5,675 nucleotides of DNA from Prevotella sp. CAG:732. GTDB taxonomy: Bacteria > Bacteroidota > Bacteroidia > Bacteroidales > Bacteroidaceae. The position numbers were made by a program, and so were the translations under genes. Numbering within the stretch: the stretch's first letter is position 1; each line of letters begins with the position of its first letter. Under the pieces are notes generated by a model. That model was not told the DNA's origin and did not search any database. It was given only the letters and a program-made list of their open reading frames with translations. The stretch covers positions 1-5,675 of the forward strand of contig FR893276.1 of the NCBI GenBank assembly GCA_000436035.1, written 5' to 3'. This document shows, one piece after another, positions 1 to 5,675 of this stretch.

Positions 1-40
1 ATCAACTTAAATTAATTCCGCCAACGGGTTAACCATAAAC

Positions 41-52
41 AATTGAGCAATT
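41..52. repeat. Small inverted repeat directly before the protease start
   Basis: AATTG and CAATT flank a two-base centre (AG) and abut the ATG at 53. An eight-base palindrome, GGTTAACC, lies just upstream at 27-34. Either could be an operator or chance in AT-rich DNA. No Bacteroidota -7/-33 promoter and no Shine-Dalgarno sequence is visible in the 52 bases available. Confidence 0.25.
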
Positions 53-1129
53 ATGAAAAAGTTCTTAGCGATTATTACGGGGTTAGTTAGCATCCTTGCA
101 ATGACTTCATGCAGCAATATGTCAGAACAAGACATAGAAAAAGAGATAGCCTCTGGTGTTGTCTTAGTGCAAAACCAAAGTTATTATGAAGTTGACTTGT
201 CTAACGGTGCAAAGATATTTTTCTCAAACTTTGACGAAAAGGAAGGAATCAATGGACTCGCTACAGACGAGGATTCTGTAGAGGTGTCAACTTCTTACGG
301 AACAGGCTTTTTCATTTCGGAAGATGGCAAGATTGTCACCAATGCTCATGTTGTTTCCAATACCATCGAAGACAAGGACGTAAACAAATCTGTAGCCGAA
401 ATTATTGAGGCACTAAAGGACATAACACTTTCTTCCTACAATGAATACCAAGAAAAGCACGAGACGGCAGTTAACGCTTACAATTACGCCAACTATAGTG
501 ACGAGGTGTCATACGAAGACTTTTACAAGCTACGTGACATCAAAGACGCTTTGGAGGAAAAATGTGAAGAATATGCAGCAACCTATGAAGCTCTGAGCAA
601 CATCAATCCTAGCGAGTCTGACATTAAATACCACAATAAGATAAGCATTGCTTACAATGACACTTATGTAACCTCCACAACCGACTTCTCGAGTTGTGTA
701 GTTGCCAAACTTGACACGGAGCACGACCTGGCCATCATCCAGTTAAAGGACAAGAAAACCCCTGAGGACAAATATATATTTACCGTTGAAGAAGAAGATC
801 CTTTAGAAGTATATAATTTGAAGGAAAACATAACTAAGAAAATCAGTGAAGACAAGAATAGCAAGCTCTTTATGATGAGTTTCAATCTTGGTCCAACTCT
901 TGCAATGACCAAAGAAGGCATCAAGTCACAATTCAATAGCGGAACCATCAGCCAGCGCACAGACGACCGTCTGATGTATTCCATTCCAGCCCTTCCTGGC
1001 AGTAGTGGTTCACCAGTAGTCAATCTACGAGGTCAGTTGGTGGCTATCAATTATGCAGGCATCAATACTACTCAAAGTTTCAACTATGGAATTAGAGTCA
1101 AGCATTTGAGAAACCTGATTATGAAATAA
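53..1129 (+). CDS. Trypsin/HtrA-like serine protease, predicted lipoprotein
   Basis: This 358-residue protein begins with a lipoprotein signal peptide: basic MKK, a hydrophobic stretch, then a lipobox-like MTSC with the acceptor Cys at residue 20. It should therefore be membrane-anchored on the periplasmic or outer side. The rest is a chymotrypsin-fold protease. GTGFFIS (83-89) leads to the catalytic His in TNAHV (H99), the Asp in DLAII (D225) and the Ser in LPGSSGSPV (S318), so the triad is complete. His and Asp are separated by about 125 residues, far more than in HtrA proteases. The extra segment (about 105-200) looks helical and charged and may be a coiled-coil insertion. No PDZ domain follows; the protein ends soon after the protease fold. 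The start is the only sensible ATG before the signal peptide. It lies 42 bp upstream of the TIR gene on the same strand and probably shares its operon. The substrate is unknown. Protease class is confident; a role with the downstream genes is inferred. Confidence 0.88.
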   Translation: MKKFLAIITGLVSILAMTSCSNMSEQDIEKEIASGVVLVQNQSYYEVDLSNGAKIFFSNFDEKEGINGLATDEDSVEVSTSYGTGFFISEDGKIVTNAHVVSNTIEDKDVNKSVAEIIEALKDITLSSYNEYQEKHETAVNAYNYANYSDEVSYEDFYKLRDIKDALEEKCEEYAATYEALSNINPSESDIKYHNKISIAYNDTYVTSTTDFSSCVVAKLDTEHDLAIIQLKDKKTPEDKYIFTVEEEDPLEVYNLKENITKKISEDKNSKLFMMSFNLGPTLAMTKEGIKSQFNSGTISQRTDDRLMYSIPALPGSSGSPVVNLRGQLVAINYAGINTTQSFNYGIRVKHLRNLIMK

Positions 1130-1171
1130 GGGTTTACCACTTATATCGTTACTGATTTAAGAACGAAGATT

Positions 1172-2266
1172 ATGCATAAAATATTTATCTCTTATTCAAG
1201 ACAAGATTACGCCGCTGTCGTACAACTTAAGGATGAAATCGAGAGTCTTTTAGGTTATGGAAGCTGTTGGATAGATTTGATAGGGATTGAAAGTGACCGT
1301 CAATTTGTCGATGTCATCATTGATGCCATTGACAAGGCTGTGATCTTTCTTTTTATGTATTCCAAGCATTCCGAAAATTCCGTATGGACACGTAAGGAAA
1401 TCAATTATGCCAATAGTGAGAAAAAGAGAATCGTCTTTTTGAAAATAGACGATGCCGAGATAAGTAAATATTACCGGTTTCAGTTTGGTGGACATGACAT
1501 CATTGACATAGAAGATAAAAAACAGAAAAAAAAGTTGCTGAATGACCTCACAAAATGGTGTGGTCTTGTTTCGCCCAATCAAGAACAAGAGCAGAATCAA
1601 GAACAAGAGCCAAGAATGGAACAAGAGCCGGAACAAGATTTCGAGCTAAAAATGGATTTCAACTCAAATATGGCTCATAACCCGAATGTGGATCTTAAGC
1701 CAAGAATGCATTTTAAACCAAAATTGGAGATAAACTATGCAAAATATATAAACTCCATTTCTAAATGCTTTAGCAAAAATTGGGCTTCATTCACCAATTA
1801 CGTATCCCATTCCGTCTGTGGAGTAATCATAAAGGGATGCGTATTGATGGCCATACTGGCTTTCGCATTTTTGTTTTTGGGGTGGTCTGCCGTGTTTATA
1901 CTTGCCAGCCTAGTTTTTGGAGTTTTGTGGTATTCCGATGAAATTCAGAACAAATACCCCAAAGTGGGAAAATGCATATTGACTATAAGAAGTTGGAGCG
2001 CAAAGTTTTTACTCGGGTTAAATAGTTTGTTTTCTATTTTCTGGTTCTTCACCACTTGGGGGGATTCAGATACCGACTTGCTTTATTTCTATTCCTGCAT
2101 ATTGATATTGAGTGCAGCATTATGGCTATTGATGCAATTGAAGCTAATCGATTTGGGCATAAAAACGAAGAAAGAGAAAATCGCATACTTTGGCATATTT
2201 GTTTTCTTTTATCTATTTTCATTTATAGTTACACTAATTGGCGTCTATTTTAAAACAACATCATGA
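1172..2266 (+). CDS. TIR-domain protein with repeat linker and C-terminal membrane domain
   Basis: This is a 364-residue protein in three parts. Residues 1-133 form a bacterial TIR domain: KIFISYSRQD at the first strand, CWIDLIGIESDRQF (box 2/BB-loop region), then SVWTRKEINYA. E76 in that last motif matches the catalytic Glu of NAD-cleaving TIR enzymes such as SARM1. Residues 136-189 are a hydrophilic linker of about nine degenerate hexapeptides. Residues about 214-360 are hydrophobic, with roughly four or five membrane segments (about 216-237, 238-254, 283-297, 303-322, 337-360). The TIR domain is therefore expected in the cytoplasm, tethered to the inner membrane. TIR proteins act in bacterial antiphage defence by depleting NAD or making cyclic ADP-ribose isomers; enzymatic activity here is inferred from E76 only. 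The TGA stop overlaps the next start as ATGA, suggesting translational coupling. The upstream AAGAACGAAG is at best a weak ribosome site. Confidence 0.88.
   Translation: MHKIFISYSRQDYAAVVQLKDEIESLLGYGSCWIDLIGIESDRQFVDVIIDAIDKAVIFLFMYSKHSENSVWTRKEINYANSEKKRIVFLKIDDAEISKYYRFQFGGHDIIDIEDKKQKKKLLNDLTKWCGLVSPNQEQEQNQEQEPRMEQEPEQDFELKMDFNSNMAHNPNVDLKPRMHFKPKLEINYAKYINSISKCFSKNWASFTNYVSHSVCGVIIKGCVLMAILAFAFLFLGWSAVFILASLVFGVLWYSDEIQNKYPKVGKCILTIRSWSAKFLLGLNSLFSIFWFFTTWGDSDTDLLYFYSCILILSAALWLLMQLKLIDLGIKTKKEKIAYFGIFVFFYLFSFIVTLIGVYFKTTS
1577..1738 (+). repeat. Degenerate 18-bp tandem repeat encoding a hexapeptide linker
   Basis: About nine in-frame 18-bp units encode residues 136-189 of the TIR protein. 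The first two are nearly identical: AATCAAGAACAAGAGC recurs at 1577-1592 and 1595-1610. Later units are diverged but stay in register, for example RMEQEP (148-153), NVDLKP (172-177) and RMHFKP (178-183). Position 6 is Pro in five units, position 2 is usually Q, M, V or L, and position 4 is Q or hydrophobic. The array sits exactly between the TIR domain and the membrane domain, so it probably acts as a spacer of variable length. Confidence 0.75.
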
Positions 2267-2526
2267 GACAATTCTACACCTTATTATATATAGTAGCCCT
2301 ATTCTCTTGCAGCCTTGTTTTCGCATGCAAGAATCACTTTGCACACCTCACCTCCTATCCCATCATGCGTACTTACCCCACAAAATGGATTGAGGATAGC
2401 CTAGAGATGCTATCATTCTTCCCCATCATGGCTGACGACTCTCTTAAAAACGTCCTTAAAAGAACCAAACCGAGCGATTGGGAGCAAGTTGGATGGCGAG
2501 GCTATACTTTTGCCAATGGCGTTTAA
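2263..2526 (+). CDS. Unrecognised exported protein, N-terminal part (probably frameshifted)
   Basis: This 87-residue reading frame starts inside the stop codon of the TIR gene (ATGA), a strong coupling signal that supports the start. The first 22 residues look like a signal peptide: MRQ, a hydrophobic core, then LVFAC, where C22 could be a lipoprotein acceptor. The mature part contains two Trp-rich stretches, TKWIEDSLEML and DWEQVGWRGYTFANG, and then stops abruptly at a TAA after GTT. The frame starting just downstream continues with a soluble, beta-rich sequence without its own signal peptide. I read the two as one broken gene for a protein of about 206 residues. Removing one T from the TTT at 2522-2524 would fuse them in frame (GVNCFYD). 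I recognise no family. If the stop is real, this would be a short exported protein. Confidence 0.6.
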   Translation: MRQFYTLLYIVALFSCSLVFACKNHFAHLTSYPIMRTYPTKWIEDSLEMLSFFPIMADDSLKNVLKRTKPSDWEQVGWRGYTFANGV

Positions 2527-2884
2527 CTGTTTCTATGACACCAAGAGCCGCGCCATCTATAGGATAGACATTCTTGATGCCACAGACTATCTGGACGAGA
2601 ATGCCAAATATCGAATGGCAGTTTACCTCAAAGACACAGATCTCAGGGAAAAGCCAGATTATCTGTTAGACGTGGACTACGACATAGAAGGAAGTGCCGG
2701 AGTTAGGGAGTATGAGTGCTCTGACAAAAAAGGCAATAGCATTTCATTCTACCTGGACTTCTATGAGCAAACCAACCACTTTGAGGCAAAGATAAAGCTC
2801 GGCAAGGAAAAAGGCACGCACATCATTGACAGGACCTATTGGCTCGACTTCTTCGATACTCAGCAAGTGAAGAAAAGAAAGTAA
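2516..2884 (+). CDS. Unrecognised protein, C-terminal part of the split exported gene
   Basis: This frame encodes about 122 residues from the ATG at 2516; a TTG at 2489 would be an alternative start, and the frame is open back to 2405. The sequence is hydrophilic and alternates short strands with charged turns: FYDTKSRAIYRIDIL, YRMAVYLKDTDL, ISFYLDFYEQ, FEAKIKLGK, TYWLDFFD. It looks like a beta-rich extracytoplasmic domain. It has no signal peptide and no clear ribosome site, and it overlaps the end of the preceding frame. It reads best as the C-terminal half of the gene starting at 2263, displaced by a one-base insertion near 2522-2524. The next gene begins 63 bp later. Independent expression from 2516 is possible but less likely. 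No family is recognised and no function is proposed. Confidence 0.6.
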   Translation: MAFNCFYDTKSRAIYRIDILDATDYLDENAKYRMAVYLKDTDLREKPDYLLDVDYDIEGSAGVREYECSDKKGNSISFYLDFYEQTNHFEAKIKLGKEKGTHIIDRTYWLDFFDTQQVKKRK

Positions 2885-2947
2885 ATGGCAACAAATGAAG
2901 CCAATGAAGAAGTTAAGTTTTGAAATCATAAAGGAATCAAGCTTATT
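2885..2947 (+). other. Gap between split exported gene and channel gene
   Basis: These 63 bases hold no hairpin that I can see and no convincing promoter. A 12-codon frame begins right after the TAA (2885-2923) but has no recognisable content. AAGGA at 2931-2935 is the likely ribosome site for the channel gene. TTAAGTTTTG near 2913-2922 is one mismatch from the Bacteroidota -7 motif (TAnnTTTG), but no matching -33 element stands upstream. Confidence 0.4.
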
Positions 2948-4186
2948 ATGTCGATATATACTTATTTTTCAAATGGGAATCCTATACAAGGAACTATTTT
3001 GGGGATTCTATTTGTTATTTCGATCATAGCCATCCCATATGGATGGTATCACAAAAGCAAACTATCGCAACGATGGCTTTCTGGCAAATACTATTTGCTC
3101 CAAATATTGGGTGCATTATTAAAGTCACATACATCATTGTTATGTATGTCTTTCGTCTATGCCGTTTTCTTTAGCCTAACACCTCTGTTTATCATTCGAA
3201 TCCACGAAGGTGTCTTTTCGCCACCAGCCAATGTACTGATAAAGATATTGGTTATCGCAATGTGCTTTACAGTCTTCGGCATAACAGCATATATCATAGC
3301 CAACTTGAACAAGCTATATAGTTTGCGCCGACAAGAGACAAGAATCACCGTCAGCCAAATCATATTGCTTTCAGTTTTTGGATTATGCTTAGCTGCATCC
3401 ATATACACTTTAGGCATCGAAAAAGACTCAACAGGCTCTATCATCGTCTCAGTCTTTGGAGCAGTTCTTGGTTGGATATTCCAAGATACGATCAAGAGCG
3501 TTGTCGCTTTTTTCTATCTTCGAGCCAATCATTTGCTAAAGATAGGCGATTGGATTGAAGTAAAGGAACACGGCATAGACGGTATGTTGAAGAGAATATC
3601 ACTGACCACTGTGGTGATAGAGAATTGGGACACGACAACCTCTTGCTTCCCTACATACATCCTCCATGCAGAGTGTTTCAAGAACAACCAAAAGATGATG
3701 GAAGGACGCACCCACGGTCGCCAGATGCTAAAAACATTCATCATTGATACGGGTTGGATTCATGCCTTGACAGAAGATGATGTCAAGAGATTGAACAAGG
3801 AGTTGAATGTCGATACACCTTTCAAGGAACAATATATCAAAGAAGGTTTGTTGAACATTGAGGTCTTTAGACACTATATCTATCATTGGTTGATGCAGTG
3901 CAGCCACGTATCTCATGAACCTCGTCTTATCGTCAGATGGTTGGAGCAAACCAACGAAGGTATGCCGTTGCAGATTTATGCTTTTATCATAGACTCGTCC
4001 CTGGCACCTTTCGAATGGCAACAATCGCAAATCATCGAGCATGTCATCAAGGCTATGACTTGGTTTGATATACAACTTTATCAAAGTCCTTCTGGCTATG
4101 ATGCAAGCAATAGTAATATCTATTTGTCTCCCAAAGAGGCTGATTACAAAATAAAGAAAGAAAATTATGTCCCATTGTCAAGATAA
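2948..4186 (+). CDS. MscS-family mechanosensitive channel, YbdG-like
   Basis: This 412-residue inner-membrane protein has about five membrane segments (about 13-31, 63-84, 97-119, 135-156 and the pore helix about 164-194). The pore helix and beta domain match MscS: GAVLGWIFQDTIKSVVAFFY, then IGDWIEV (199-205), then a strand ending in SCFPTY where MscS has IPN. The C-terminal part matches the E. coli YbdG branch rather than small MscS: GRQMLKTFIID, NIEVFRHYIYHWL, then IVRWLEQTNEGMPLQIYAF and YQSPSG near the end. Length is close to YbdG (about 415 residues). YbdG-type channels contribute small-conductance mechanosensitive activity at the inner membrane. The ATG at 2948 is the first in frame, with AAGGA about 12 bases upstream. 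The 3' end overlaps the next gene by 20 bp, so the two are probably cotranslated. In this operon it may serve as a gated effector or as a membrane-tension sensor; that role is inferred. Confidence 0.9.
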   Translation: MSIYTYFSNGNPIQGTILGILFVISIIAIPYGWYHKSKLSQRWLSGKYYLLQILGALLKSHTSLLCMSFVYAVFFSLTPLFIIRIHEGVFSPPANVLIKILVIAMCFTVFGITAYIIANLNKLYSLRRQETRITVSQIILLSVFGLCLAASIYTLGIEKDSTGSIIVSVFGAVLGWIFQDTIKSVVAFFYLRANHLLKIGDWIEVKEHGIDGMLKRISLTTVVIENWDTTTSCFPTYILHAECFKNNQKMMEGRTHGRQMLKTFIIDTGWIHALTEDDVKRLNKELNVDTPFKEQYIKEGLLNIEVFRHYIYHWLMQCSHVSHEPRLIVRWLEQTNEGMPLQIYAFIIDSSLAPFEWQQSQIIEHVIKAMTWFDIQLYQSPSGYDASNSNIYLSPKEADYKIKKENYVPLSR

Positions 4187-4661
4187 CAACACAGAAGACT
4201 TGCTCCGCTTACTGCTCCGCTCTGACGGCAGCAAATTTAAGGAAGATATCGTCAAAAATTGGTATCGGGCAAGGAAATTTGTTCTTGGAACCCTAGTTGC
4301 AAATGACGTATTCGACAACATCATTCGCCAGCAACAGAAAATACATGTTGTTTTAGAAGGAACTTCCGATCTAATGATGTCTGTTGCCAGACAGATAGCG
4401 TTTGTTGCACATTATCCGACATTCAATGATGCAACAGGTAATAACAAAACGATTATCACCATCTTGTTTGATAAAACCAAGGTATCTCCATCCTCTATTT
4501 TAGACTTTGTCTCAAAAGAAGAATACCTGTACAATCTATCCCGATATTGCAAATGCACGATTAAGGTTTGGCAAGAAAAAGAGGTCAAAATCGTCTATAA
4601 TGAGAATTCATTGGTTTTGATGGGATGGACTTTAGCAAATACAATTTCGCAGACAAACTGA
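4167..4661 (+). CDS. TrkA-N/Rossmann-like protein, probable N-terminal half of an RyR protein
   Basis: This 164-residue cytoplasmic protein starts inside the end of the channel gene. Residues 1-57 are helical. KIHVVLEGTSDLMMSVARQIAFVAHY (58-83, with a break expected after the first strand) has the strand-Gly-helix pattern of a Rossmann nucleotide-binding fold, though the glycines are degenerate (only G65 is clear). Further strands follow: TIITILFD (95-102) and KIVYNE. This resembles the TrkA-N-like domain that, as I recall, precedes RyR domains in long Bacteroidota proteins. The last residues (about 153-164) look like out-of-frame reading. Restoring a fourth G in the GGG at 4622-4624 would join this frame directly to the next one (LMGMDFSKY) and give one protein of about 391 residues. 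The frame is clearly coding. Its status as a separate gene is doubtful, and the nucleotide-binding assignment is moderate. Confidence 0.65.
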   Translation: MSHCQDNNTEDLLRLLLRSDGSKFKEDIVKNWYRARKFVLGTLVANDVFDNIIRQQQKIHVVLEGTSDLMMSVARQIAFVAHYPTFNDATGNNKTIITILFDKTKVSPSSILDFVSKEEYLYNLSRYCKCTIKVWQEKEVKIVYNENSLVLMGWTLANTISQTN

Positions 4662-5341
4662 GAATAAAAGGATCAGACATCAGGGATGAGGAATTAGAAG
4701 AGACGATAGATATATCCATGGCAAAGCGTGTCAACATGGTTTACAATGTAGGTATGGATATTGACAATCTTCCCCCTGACGACCCCAATACGGCAGAACG
4801 ATACGACAAAGCACTTTTCTATTTCTGCTACCAACAGTCCCCTAAAGATACCCAAAAGAAATGGGAGCAAATGGGCAATAGTCAAATCGACATAAAGAAT
4901 AAACTTTCCAATGTTTTCTGTTCGGATTGCTTTCCATCACGATTAACATATATAATCAACGAGAATAAAAAGGAAAAGGGAAAAATCATCAACTTCCTCG
5001 ACTTAGGGGTGCATGTGAAAAAGAAATACCAGAAAGTGGTTGGCATTGTAAAAGACAATATTGAATCTCTTGCTAGATGCGAGCATGCTCGTTGGAATGT
5101 AGAGAAGTTACTGTTAGGTTTCCGTCCTTTGTCAGAAAAAGAACATTTGAAAGACGAGCAGTTGTTTGGAAAAGACCGAAAGGATTACCGAAAGTCACTC
5201 AAAAAACGAGGCATCCATATCGACCTCTGCTCATATCGGGATTTGAGAAGAATCAATCCTGGCGACATGAAGTATGACTGCTTCTTGATGATAGCAATGC
5301 CAAGAATATACACCGAACATTTAAAATGCAAACAATCATGA
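4625..5341 (+). CDS. Divergent RyR-like domain protein (probable C-terminal half)
   Basis: This 238-residue cytoplasmic protein overlaps the preceding frame by 37 bp. The first half includes DISMAKRVNMVYN (29-41) and a Trp-containing region near residue 80, which resembles the stretch found ahead of RyR domains in long TrkA-N/RyR proteins. The key motif is LARCEHARWNVEKLLLGFRP (149-168), the E-H-x-R-W helix and GW/GF-R segment of RyR-like domains. IHIDLCSYRDLRRI and YDCFLMIAMPRI follow at 197-229. It lacks the classical GW-x-YG, HP-x-LVPY and EK-x-x-DR signature that the next gene has, so it is a diverged or different RyR subtype. RyR domains occur as tandem repeats in eukaryotic ryanodine receptors; the bacterial ligand is not established. 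No clear ribosome site precedes 4625, and the frame is open only back to 4604. Fusion with the upstream frame by a one-base change is my preferred reading. The stop overlaps the next start as ATGA. Confidence 0.72.
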   Translation: MDFSKYNFADKLRIKGSDIRDEELEETIDISMAKRVNMVYNVGMDIDNLPPDDPNTAERYDKALFYFCYQQSPKDTQKKWEQMGNSQIDIKNKLSNVFCSDCFPSRLTYIINENKKEKGKIINFLDLGVHVKKKYQKVVGIVKDNIESLARCEHARWNVEKLLLGFRPLSEKEHLKDEQLFGKDRKDYRKSLKKRGIHIDLCSYRDLRRINPGDMKYDCFLMIAMPRIYTEHLKCKQS

Positions 5342-5625
5342 AAGAGTATAAACCCAATCCAGTAGATACACAGGGAATCAAACTTCCCCAAGAGTTAGAC
5401 TCCTTGGTGGAAGAAATGTCCAAGAACGTACATGAAGTTTGGGCACAGACCAGAATCGCTCAGGGATGGACTTATGGAGAAGAGCGAAATGATGCAGAAA
5501 AGAAACACCCATGTTTGGTGCCATACGAAAAATTGAGCGAGGATGAAAAGACTTACGATCGCAACACATCTGTAGAGACCATCAAACTAATCTTGAAACT
5601 CGGCTTTAAGATTTCAAAGGAGTAA
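5338..5625 (+). CDS. Stand-alone RyR (ryanodine receptor) domain protein
   Basis: This 95-residue protein is essentially one RyR domain. It opens with MKEYKPNPVDTQGIKLP. The helix VHEVWAQTRIAQGW (31-44), the turn TYGEERND, HPCLVPYEKL (57-66) and EDEKTYDRNT (68-77) make up the complete RyR signature, followed by a C-terminal helix. I chose the ATG at 5338 because it overlaps the previous stop as ATGA, like the TIR junction, and because related proteins begin close to this point. An in-frame ATG at 5326 would add four residues. The protein has no signal peptide or membrane segment and should be cytoplasmic. It follows a divergent RyR-like gene, so the operon encodes two RyR types. A role as a small-ligand or nucleotide sensor or adaptor is inferred from context. 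No terminator hairpin is visible in the 50 bases after the stop. Confidence 0.9.
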   Translation: MKEYKPNPVDTQGIKLPQELDSLVEEMSKNVHEVWAQTRIAQGWTYGEERNDAEKKHPCLVPYEKLSEDEKTYDRNTSVETIKLILKLGFKISKE

Positions 5626-5675
5626 AAAAAGAGAAGTGTTTGTGAACGGAAAATATGCAAGAAATGAAGCGGTAG

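Noticed and set aside
664..1023. Long open frame of 119 residues on the minus strand inside the protease gene
   Set aside because: It lies wholly opposite a protease with a complete catalytic triad, and its translation shows no family motif; it is a shadow frame.
1577..1738. CRISPR-like or regulatory repeat array
   Set aside because: The period is 18 bp without spacers, and the units stay in frame within the TIR gene, so it is a coding tandem repeat.
2056..2253. 65-residue plus-strand frame within the TIR gene's membrane region
   Set aside because: It overlaps the TIR gene's membrane-domain coding in another frame and has no independent support.
2913..2922. Possible Bacteroidota -7 promoter element before the channel gene
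   Set aside because: It mismatches the consensus and has no -33 TTTG partner at the right distance; operon spacing makes an internal promoter unnecessary.
2895..3029. 44-codon frame starting MKPMKKL just before the channel gene
   Set aside because: It mostly overlaps the well-supported channel gene in another frame, has no recognisable content and no clear ribosome site.
5077..5277. 66-residue plus-strand frame inside the divergent RyR-like gene
   Set aside because: It is Arg-rich and without motifs, and overlaps the conserved EHARW region in the real frame.
5626..5675. Transcription terminator or a further gene after the last RyR gene
   Set aside because: No stem-loop with a T run is visible, and the only ATG frame (5655-5675) has six codons.

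Overview
The window is about 5.7 kb of AT-rich DNA with every credible gene on the plus strand, packed with short gaps or overlaps. It suggests a gut- or oral-type Bacteroidota (Bacteroides/Prevotella group). The reasons are a lipoprotein signal ending in TSC, weak A-rich sequence instead of strong Shine-Dalgarno sites before most starts, and RyR-domain proteins of the kind I know from that phylum. The assignment is inference; no rRNA or taxonomic marker is present.

Layout, left to right. (1) A predicted lipoprotein with a trypsin/HtrA-type serine protease domain (53-1129). (2) A TIR-domain protein tethered by a hexapeptide-repeat linker to a multi-pass membrane domain (1172-2266). (3) An unrecognised exported protein, now split over two frames (2263-2526 and 2516-2884). 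(4) A YbdG-like member of the MscS mechanosensitive channel family (2948-4186). (5) A Rossmann/TrkA-N-like fragment (4167-4661) and a divergent RyR-like protein (4625-5341), which look like two halves of one gene separated by a one-base frameshift. (6) A short canonical RyR (ryanodine receptor) domain protein (5338-5625). The last 50 bases hold no gene.

The spacing (42 bp, ATGA overlap, 63 bp, 20 bp overlap, 37 bp overlap, ATGA overlap) argues for one operon. TIR domains are NAD-cleaving enzymes or adaptors. RyR and TrkA-N-like modules are plausible ligand sensors, and an MscS-family channel is a plausible membrane effector. My reading is a membrane-centred signalling or defence system: a TIR protein at the membrane makes or responds to a nucleotide signal, RyR proteins sense it, and a channel acts on ion balance, with a periplasmic or surface protease on the outer side. 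I do not recognise this exact combination as a named system. The functional link is a hypothesis from gene order and domain content. Two of the genes appear frameshifted, so this copy may be partly inactive, phase-variable, or affected by sequence error.
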